DNA from: Bacillota bacterium | GTDB lineage: Bacteria; Bacillota; UBA4882; UBA8346 | NCBI GenBank assembly: GCA_023429995.1 | Contig: JAEZCE010000055.1 | Span: 1 to 12,183, forward strand | Reading direction: 5' to 3' | Length of the DNA stretch: 12,183 nucleotides | In this document: positions 7,623 through 12,183 of the stretch, in pieces | How positions within the stretch are numbered: position 1 is the first letter of the stretch | Layout: every line of letters begins with the position of its first letter | The notes under the pieces: generated by a model | Seen by the model: the letters and a program-made list of their open reading frames with translations, nothing else | What the model was told of the DNA's origin: nothing | Databases searched by the model: none | Position numbers and translations under genes: made by a program

Positions 7623-8610
7623 CATCCAACCTCTCGTTGAAGTTCAAAATCTGAAGAAATACTTTGCCCTGAAAAATAAAGGGCAGCTTCATGCGGTCGA
7701 CGACATCAGTTTCAGCATTATGCCTGGAGAAACCATGGGGTTGGTTGGTGAGAGCGGTTGCGGTAAAAGTACCGTGGGAAACTTGCTCATGAAATTATTG
7801 CCTTCCTCAAGCGGTAAGGTTTTGTTAAAGGGGGAAAATATTTTTGAGGCCAAAGGCTACAAGGAAATGGAACTCCGGAAAAAAATGCAAATTATTTTTC
7901 AGGATCCGTTTTCTTCTTTAAATCCTCAGAAAACCATCAGAATTATTTTATCGGAACCTTATAAAATCCATAAGCTTGCCAAGAACGACCGGGAATTGAA
8001 TGAAAAAATCGAGGCCATTGCCGCGATGGTGGGTCTGGAGGAATATGTACTAGATAAATTCCCCCATGAATTGGATGGAGGAAGGCGCCAGTTGGTGGGA
8101 ATCGCCAGGTCCCTTGCTCTTTCCCCGGAATTTATTGTGTGCGATGAGCCGGTGTCTTCATTGGATGTTTCGATTCAGGCGAATATTATCAATTTGTTGA
8201 TGGATCTTCAGAAAAAGCTCCATCTTTCTTACTTGTTTATTTCCCACGATTTAAGCGTTGTCCGGCATATATCCAACCGCATAGCGGTTATGTATTTGGG
8301 GCAGATTGTGGAACTCGCGGATGCGGATGGGATATTTTCCAATACGCTTCATCCCTATTCGATCGCTTTACTTTCCGCCGTTCCCAAGATTGATTTGGCC
8401 AAGAAAACCAAACGGATTCTTTTAAAAGGCGATGTTCCAAACCCCATCGATCCCCCGGACTGCTGCCGGTTTGCCAGCCGCTGCTGGATGGCGCAAGCGA
8501 TATGCAAAGAAAAGAGTCCGCCATTGCTGGAAGCCGATCCGGGTCATTATGTGGCTTGTTTTTGCCATAAGGAAAGCCAAAAAAATAAACTGCAGAGAAA
8601 GGACGGCTAA
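7609..8610 (+). CDS. dppF: ABC transporter ATP-binding protein, DppF/OppF family
   Basis: This is the second ATPase, expected to dimerise with the DppD-like subunit. ATG 7609 overlaps the preceding gene by 14 bases, with GGAGGG (7595-7600) 8 bases upstream, so translation is coupled. An ATG at 7576 would place this site inside the gene. The 333-residue protein has Walker A GESGCGKST (47-55), Q98, Walker B FIVCDEP (175-181) and H213. The ABC signature reads LDGGRRQ (155-161) rather than LSGGQRQ, so the serine that contacts ATP gamma-phosphate is Asp. I recall this variant in a subset of DppF-like proteins, but it implies that the site completed by this signature may be less active. A shorter Cys-containing C-terminal tail (C285, C286, C292, C299) follows. 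Confidence 0.94.
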   Translation: MPQNNIQPLVEVQNLKKYFALKNKGQLHAVDDISFSIMPGETMGLVGESGCGKSTVGNLLMKLLPSSSGKVLLKGENIFEAKGYKEMELRKKMQIIFQDPFSSLNPQKTIRIILSEPYKIHKLAKNDRELNEKIEAIAAMVGLEEYVLDKFPHELDGGRRQLVGIARSLALSPEFIVCDEPVSSLDVSIQANIINLLMDLQKKLHLSYLFISHDLSVVRHISNRIAVMYLGQIVELADADGIFSNTLHPYSIALLSAVPKIDLAKKTKRILLKGDVPNPIDPPDCCRFASRCWMAQAICKEKSPPLLEADPGHYVACFCHKESQKNKLQRKDG

Positions 8611-8615
8611 ACGCC

Positions 8616-9638
8616 ATGAAATCTTGCGTCATTACGGAGCCTTTCCATTATGAGATCCGCGAGGTTCCCATCCCTGAACCCAAGGATGATGAAGTCCAGA
8701 TCAAAATGATGGCTGCCGGTGTATGCGGCAGCGACTTACATATTTATCGCGGAGAAAATCCGTGTTCGAGCTATCCGTTAGTGCCCGGACATGAAAATGT
8801 GGGAATCATCTCGAAAACCGGCAAGAATGTCACGAAATTCAAAATTGGCGATCATGTTGTCGTCGACCTGATTATTACTTGCGGCCATTGCTATCAATGC
8901 ACCCATGGACGGGAGAATGTTTGTGAGAGAGTTTTGGTCCGCGGCAGCGGCACCGATGGCGGCTGGCGTGAATACTTCACTGCGCCGGAAAGCGATGTTT
9001 ACCGGATCGACCCCGCTATCCGCTGGGAGGATGCCGCGCTTATCGAGCCGCTGGCTATCGGGGAACATTGCACCAACCGGGGGCGGGTATCGGCGGAAGA
9101 CACCGTATTTATTCTGGGCGCCGGAACTATCGGCACGATTATTGCACAGGCCTGTAAAGTGAAGGGGGCCAGGGTTATCTGCTGCGACATTGATGGGGAA
9201 TCTTTGGAGCGCTCCAAGAAATTCGGCGCTGACTATATTATTGATAGCAGAAAAGAAGATATCGTGAGCCGGGTACAGGAAATCACGGAAGGTCACGGTT
9301 GTACGGTTGCCTTTGATGCCGCCTGTTTTCCGGGGAGTTTGGCCGGCTTACTTAAGGTTGGCATCGTCTGTAATGCCGGTCGCATTGTACCGATGGGTTT
9401 TAGTGATAAACCGGAAAACTTCAGCCAGGCCGATATCAATAAGAGGGAGTTGGATATCATCGGTAGCCGGATGAGCGCCTACCAGTTTAAACAAACCGCT
9501 CAAAATATGGCGGAAGGGAAATATCGTCTGGAAGGATTGGCGACTACCTTTGTTACGTTCAGTGAGATTGAAAAAGTCTTCAATAATATGACGCATCCCG
9601 ATCCCGCGGTAAAGAAAACCGTGATCCTGTTCGATTAA
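8616..9638 (+). CDS. Zinc-dependent MDR dehydrogenase (L-idonate/L-gulonate 5-dehydrogenase-like, RspB-like)
   Basis: This is an NAD(P)-dependent medium-chain dehydrogenase of the polyol/aldonate group, 340 residues. It starts 5 bases after the DppF-like stop; the closest ribosome-binding match is AAAGGA (8598-8603), a weaker and more distant site than its neighbours have. Catalytic zinc ligands are C37 (GVCGSD), H59 and E60 (GHE), and E144 (EPLAI). Structural zinc ligands are C89, C92, C95 and C103. The Rossmann motif GAGTIG is at 168-173. An Asp (D191) at the end of the second strand favours NAD over NADP. Pairing with the ManD-like gene two positions downstream recalls the rspA-rspB pair of E. 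coli and points to oxidation of L-idonate or L-gulonate at C5. Sorbitol or threonine dehydrogenase activity cannot be excluded from sequence. Confidence 0.88.
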   Translation: MKSCVITEPFHYEIREVPIPEPKDDEVQIKMMAAGVCGSDLHIYRGENPCSSYPLVPGHENVGIISKTGKNVTKFKIGDHVVVDLIITCGHCYQCTHGRENVCERVLVRGSGTDGGWREYFTAPESDVYRIDPAIRWEDAALIEPLAIGEHCTNRGRVSAEDTVFILGAGTIGTIIAQACKVKGARVICCDIDGESLERSKKFGADYIIDSRKEDIVSRVQEITEGHGCTVAFDAACFPGSLAGLLKVGIVCNAGRIVPMGFSDKPENFSQADINKRELDIIGSRMSAYQFKQTAQNMAEGKYRLEGLATTFVTFSEIEKVFNNMTHPDPAVKKTVILFD

Positions 9639-9683
9639 GGGACTGTTTCGGGAAACCATTTCGGAATAAAAGGAGATATTACA

Positions 9684-10451
9684 ATGGCTGCTAATAGTAT
9701 GTTTGATGTTGCCGGAAAACATTGCATTGTTACCGGAGGGGCGCAAGGGTTATCGCGCGGCATGGCTGAGGCCTTGCTTGAAAATGGTTGTAAAGTTGTC
9801 CTGGTCGATGTTCAAAAAGAGAAGCTGGAAAGTGTTTGTGCCCAGTATAATGCCCAAGGATATCAGGCATATGCTGTCACCGGCAACTTGGCCGATCGGA
9901 CCGACATTGACCGGATATTCGAAGAATCGATGGCGGTTTTAGATGGGAAACTTGATGTGTTGATTCCGGCGGCCGGGATTCAGCGCCGTCATTTGCCGGA
10001 GGAATTTCCATTGGAAGAATGGGATTTGGTTCTTAATATTAACCTGAACCATGTATTTATCATGATCCAAAAGGCGTTGAAGGTGATGCTGAAACAGCCG
10101 GCCGGGGGAAAGATTATTACCATCGGATCGATGGTTACTTGGTTTGGCGGCACGACCGTTCCTGCTTATACCGCTTCCAAAGGCGCCGTTTCCCAATTGA
10201 CCAAAAGCCTCGCCGTGGACTGCGCCGGCCGTAATATCAACATTAATGCCTTATGCCCCGGCTATATGGATACGGAAATGTGCGCCAATATGACTCAAGC
10301 ACGCAAAGACGAATGTGCCCAACGGATTCCGGCCGGCCGGTGGGGAACCCCGGCCGACATGAAAGGCCCTGTTTTATTCTTGGCTTCCAGTGCTTCCGAT
10401 TATCTGAATGGCGCTACCATTCCTGTGGATGGCGGATATTTGGTTAAGTAA
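9684..10451 (+). CDS. Short-chain dehydrogenase/reductase (KduD / gluconate 5-dehydrogenase-like)
   Basis: This is a 255-residue classical SDR, probably reducing a 5-keto-aldonate (5-keto-D-gluconate or D-fructuronate) made by the preceding enzyme. AAAAGGAG (9667-9674) lies 9 bases before the ATG. The active site is complete: N118, S149, Y162 and K166 (YTASK). The stretches RIPAGRWGTPAD and the FLASSASDYLNG...VDGGYL end resemble KduD and IdnO. Two cofactor-site motifs deviate. The glycine-rich turn reads TGGAQGLS (17-24), with Ser for the third Gly of TGxxxGxG. The usual NNAG is PAAG (95-98). The protein otherwise looks intact, so it is probably active with altered cofactor geometry. B. subtilis UxuB is also an SDR, which makes fructuronate reduction a fair alternative to 5-ketogluconate reduction. 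Confidence 0.88.
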   Translation: MAANSMFDVAGKHCIVTGGAQGLSRGMAEALLENGCKVVLVDVQKEKLESVCAQYNAQGYQAYAVTGNLADRTDIDRIFEESMAVLDGKLDVLIPAAGIQRRHLPEEFPLEEWDLVLNINLNHVFIMIQKALKVMLKQPAGGKIITIGSMVTWFGGTTVPAYTASKGAVSQLTKSLAVDCAGRNININALCPGYMDTEMCANMTQARKDECAQRIPAGRWGTPADMKGPVLFLASSASDYLNGATIPVDGGYLVK

Positions 10452-10485
10452 TTTGTTGGAAGGACCATAAGTGATATCGCAGCGG

Positions 10486-10495
10486 GAACCGGTTC
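10486..10495. promoter_or_regulatory. Perfect palindrome GAACCGGTTC before the ManD-like gene
   Basis: A 10-base perfect palindrome lies in the 102-base gap between the SDR and ManD-like genes, the longest gap within the catabolic part of the operon. No clear -10/-35 pair accompanies it. It may be a small regulatory site, or chance. Confidence 0.2.
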
Positions 10496-10553
10496 TAATT
10501 TCGAAAACGGGCCGGACGTTGCAATGATTTGGTAACAAGGGAGGGGATCGTTA

Positions 10554-11804
10554 ATGAATCCGAAAATCGAAGATATCAAGGTCATTTTGACAGCGCCGGA
10601 AGGCATTAATCTGGTTGTCGTTAAAGTAATGACCAGCGAACCCGGTTTGTATGGCTTGGGGTGCGCAACTTTTGCATATCGGCATTTGACAGTAAAACAC
10701 TTGATCGAGGAATATTTACGTCCCTTGGTCATAGGACGGGATGTCGCCCGGATCAACGAACTTTGGCAATTGATGCATCAAAACGCTTACTGGCGTTGCG
10801 GTCCCATTGTGAATAACGCTATTTCCGGCATAGACATGGCGTTATGGGATATCAAAGGTAAAATGGCCAAGATGCCTTTATATGATTTGTTTGGCGGCAA
10901 AGTGCGGGAAGGAGTGCCGGTTTACCGCCATGCCGACGGCCGTGACGCCGGTGAGATCTGTGAAAACATTGCGAAATACCAGAGTATCGGCATCCGACAT
11001 ATCCGCTGCCAGTGCGGCGGTTATGGGGGCGGCGGCTACGGGAATGCCCCCGACTGGGCGGCCAAAGGCGCGCCTGACGGTATTTATCTTGACGCCAAGA
11101 AATATATGGGGGATACATTAAAGTTGTTCGGGGATATTCGCGCCAAAATCGGTTTTGAAATTGATTTGCTTCATGACGTGCATGAGCGGATCCATCCTAC
11201 CGATGCTGTCCGTTTTGTAAAGGAAATGGAACCCTATAAGTTGTTTTTTATGGAAGATGTGGTCCCTTTGGAACAGAGCGAATGGCTGGGGAAGATTCGC
11301 CAGACCAGTGTCACTCCGCTGGCTCAGGGCGAATTGTTTAACAACCCCGCCGAGTACAAGAGCTTGGTGCAGAACCGGATGATCGATTTTATCCGGGTCC
11401 ATATCAGTCAAGTCGGTGGAATTACTCCGGCTTACAAGTTGCAGCAGTTCTGCGAACAGTATGGTGTACGGATTTGTTGGCATGGTCCCGGAGATATGAG
11501 CCCTGTTGCCCATGCCGCTAATATTCATATTGATTTAGCCGCCGCCAATCTTGGGTTGCAAGAGTGGAGCGGCATTGAACCTCCTAACTTCGTCATTCAG
11601 CAGCTAAAGGGTCCCCGCGGCGCCTTGATGGAAGTCTTCCCGGGCATGCCTGCTTATGGCAACGATGGTTTTGTTTATGCCAGCGACAAACCGGGCCTCG
11701 GTGTGGAAATTGATGAAAAGGAAGCGGCTCAATATCCCTGTGAGAATACGGTAACCACCTGGACTCAAACTCGTCTGGGCGACGGATCGTTGCAGACTCC
11801 TTGA
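10554..11804 (+). CDS. manD: ManD/RspA-family enolase-superfamily dehydratase (D-mannonate / D-gluconate dehydratase-like)
   Basis: This protein is expected to dehydrate D-mannonate and/or D-gluconate to 2-keto-3-deoxy-D-gluconate. It has 416 residues, family length, with AAGGGAGGGG (10537-10546) 7 bases before the ATG. Metal ligands are D208 (LHDVHER), E234 (FMEDVVP) and E260 (AQGELFNNP). H210 and H310 (WHGPGD) complete the catalytic set. Family stretches WRCGPIVNNAISGIDMALWD (80-99) and GLQEWSG (334-340) are present. Numbering runs two below the characterised ManDs (D210, E236, E262, H312). At the position I recall as 314, which separates high-activity enzymes (Ala) from low- or no-activity enzymes (Pro), this protein has P312; W403 matches W405. 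It thus looks like the RspA-type low-efficiency class. It is last in the operon and is followed by a terminator in repeat copy 2. Confidence 0.9.
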   Translation: MNPKIEDIKVILTAPEGINLVVVKVMTSEPGLYGLGCATFAYRHLTVKHLIEEYLRPLVIGRDVARINELWQLMHQNAYWRCGPIVNNAISGIDMALWDIKGKMAKMPLYDLFGGKVREGVPVYRHADGRDAGEICENIAKYQSIGIRHIRCQCGGYGGGGYGNAPDWAAKGAPDGIYLDAKKYMGDTLKLFGDIRAKIGFEIDLLHDVHERIHPTDAVRFVKEMEPYKLFFMEDVVPLEQSEWLGKIRQTSVTPLAQGELFNNPAEYKSLVQNRMIDFIRVHISQVGGITPAYKLQQFCEQYGVRICWHGPGDMSPVAHAANIHIDLAAANLGLQEWSGIEPPNFVIQQLKGPRGALMEVFPGMPAYGNDGFVYASDKPGLGVEIDEKEAAQYPCENTVTTWTQTRLGDGSLQTP

Positions 11805-11968
11805 ATCGTTTTCGCATAATCAAAGTACGTGAGTCAATCTGGCATTTATCAGGAATATTGCTTCAAAAAATCTTCAAAACCGTTGGCGCATCAATATCTA
11901 TAGTTGTCGGGACAAAATCGACACACTTTTTTCGAAAAAATGTGATAATATGGTAATGGGTCAATGTT

Positions 11969-12026
11969 GGATTCCTCGGGATTCCTCGGGATTCCGAAGG
12001 AATCCAACCGGAATCCCGAGGGTTCC
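11969..12026. repeat. Phased GGATTCC/GGAATCC array forming a strong hairpin
   Basis: GGATTCC occurs at 11969, 11979 and 11989, then its inverse GGAATCC at 11999 and 12010, and a degenerate GGTTCC at 12021. Spacing is 10, 10, 10, 11 and 11 bases, close to one DNA turn. Arms 11979-11996 and 12009-12026 pair at 16 of 18 positions, including a perfect 12-base CTCGGGATTCCG/CGGAATCCCGAG, around a 12-base loop. It could form an RNA stem-loop or a cruciform, or bind a protein on one face of the helix. Confidence 0.8.
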
Positions 12027-12048
12027 ACAATTTAGGACAGAAATACAT

Positions 12049-12079
12049 AACGCTGCGGTTAGAGACCGGGGCGTTTTTT
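12049..12079 (+). terminator. Intrinsic terminator within repeat copy 2, ends the operon
   Basis: CGCTGCGGT (12051-12059) pairs with ACCGGGGCG (12065-12073) around loop TAGAG, followed by six Ts (12074-12079). The stem is identical to the one at 131-153; only one loop base differs. It lies 245 bases after the ManD-like stop with no closer terminator visible, so it probably ends the operon transcript. Confidence 0.75.
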
Positions 12080-12096
12080 GATGCTTTGATCTCAAT

Positions 12097-12125
12097 CCGC
12101 GGGTTAAAACGTTTTTAACCCGCGG
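12097..12125. repeat. Perfect 13-base inverted repeat with 3-base loop
   Basis: CCGCGGGTTAAAA (12097-12109) and TTTTAACCCGCGG (12113-12125) flank CGT. No T run follows on either strand, so it is not a standard terminator. Its left seven bases, CCGCGGG, align with 178-184 at the end of repeat copy 1, where the rest of the hairpin is absent. It may mark the repeat boundary, or serve as an mRNA-end or protein-binding structure. Confidence 0.7.
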
Positions 12126-12132
12126 TCGGCAA

Positions 12133-12167
12133 AAATCGCGAGCCTATTTTATAATAGTTGGCGATTT
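12133..12167. repeat. Nested inverted repeat at the right edge
   Basis: AAATCGC (12133-12139) and GCGATTT (12161-12167) form perfect 7-base arms, with CTATT and AATAG pairing inside around TTAT. The inner TATAAT (12150-12155) could be a -10 element for a gene beyond the window. What it controls cannot be seen. Confidence 0.35.
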
Positions 12168-12183
12168 AATTTGATGACCTTGA

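Larger units (their letters stand above)
11944..12079 (+). ncRNA. Possible small RNA from an extended -10 to the repeat terminator
   Basis: TGTGATAAT (11941-11949) matches an extended -10 at 8 of 9 bases. The best -35-like element is TCGACA (11918-11923), but its 20-base spacing is too long, so the promoter case rests on the extended -10. A transcript beginning near 11955 would run through the GGATTCC hairpin and end at the terminator at 12079, about 120-125 bases. No reading frame with a ribosome site lies in it. This is an inference only. Confidence 0.25.
11877..12103 (+). repeat. Dispersed non-coding repeat, copy 2, with about 98 extra bases
   Basis: This copy has the same orientation as 55-184. 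It has a left block (11877-11921) and a right block (12029-12103) homologous to copy 1, separated by 107 bases instead of 9. The left block contains TTGTC-GG-GACAA (11904-11915), a perfect 5-base-arm palindrome that copy 1 keeps only partly (TTATCGGGACAA). The extra segment starts with an A/T hairpin (CACACTTTTTT against AAAAAATGTG, 11922-11944) and continues into the phased GGATTCC array. Copy 1 retains a lone GAATCC at the junction, so either copy 1 lost the array or copy 2 expanded from that motif. Confidence 0.8.
11805..12183. other. Right-hand intergenic region, hairpin-rich, no gene found
   Basis: These 379 bases after the ManD-like stop hold no supported coding sequence. A 61-codon minus-strand frame (11863-12048) runs through the repeat and its hairpins and lacks any domain or good ribosome site. 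The first 70 bases look featureless. The remainder is repeat copy 2, its internal array and terminator, then two further inverted repeats, listed separately. Confidence 0.7.

Noticed and set aside
9645..9656. GTTTC-GG-GAAAC palindrome between the dehydrogenase and SDR genes
   Set aside because: Only 5-base arms in a 45-base gap with no promoter elements or T tract; likely chance or a minor mRNA hairpin.
11969..12026. CRISPR-like array
   Set aside because: Units are 7-10 bases with no spacers of normal length, and orientation inverts midway; no cas genes are in the window.
11863..12048. Short minus-strand reading frames in both repeat copies share the string DFVP and a few nearby residues
   Set aside because: The differences between copies are mostly non-synonymous and the second frame runs through hairpin arrays. 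Similarity is explained by the DNA repeat, not by a conserved peptide.

Overview
The window is an 11.6-kb sugar-acid uptake and catabolism locus, most likely from a bacterium of the Firmicutes (Bacillota). The evidence for that is strong AGGAGG-type ribosome binding sites before nearly every gene, a large membrane-anchored AraC regulator of the YesN-like kind common in Paenibacillus and Clostridia, and moderate GC content. The solute-binding protein has a plain Sec signal peptide with no lipobox. That is unusual for a monoderm Firmicute and would suit a diderm (Gram-negative-staining) lineage, but the taxonomic guess is soft.

Layout. Positions 55-184 hold copy 1 of a dispersed non-coding repeat that contains an intrinsic terminator. 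Positions 198-2576 (minus strand) encode a 792-residue two-TM AraC-family regulator. Positions 2577-3138 are a divergent control region with candidate promoters, a palindrome and a leader inverted repeat. From 3139 to 11804 eight plus-strand genes follow in one direction: a family-5 solute-binding protein; a hairpin at 4696-4725; DppB and DppC permeases; DppD and DppF ATPases; a zinc-dependent MDR polyol/aldonate dehydrogenase; a KduD/IdnO-like SDR; and a mannonate/gluconate dehydratase-like (ManD/RspA) enolase-superfamily protein. Positions 11877-12103 hold copy 2 of the repeat, in the same orientation as copy 1, with about 98 extra bases forming a hairpin-rich array. The last 80 bases hold two more inverted repeats.

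How the genes probably work together. The regulator senses an extracellular signal and controls the divergent operon. The ABC system, although of the peptide/nickel family, would import an aldonate, uronate or small uronide. The MDR dehydrogenase would oxidise it, the SDR would reduce the keto-acid, and the ManD homologue would dehydrate the product to 2-keto-3-deoxy-gluconate (KDG). The two best-fitting routes are L-idonate to 5-keto-D-gluconate to D-gluconate to KDG, and L-gulonate to D-fructuronate to D-mannonate to KDG. KDG kinase and aldolase are not in the window.

No wholly new protein system is visible. The least explained material is the non-coding repeat pair that brackets the locus, in particular the roughly 10-bp-phased GGATTCC/GGAATCC array and possible small RNA in copy 2.
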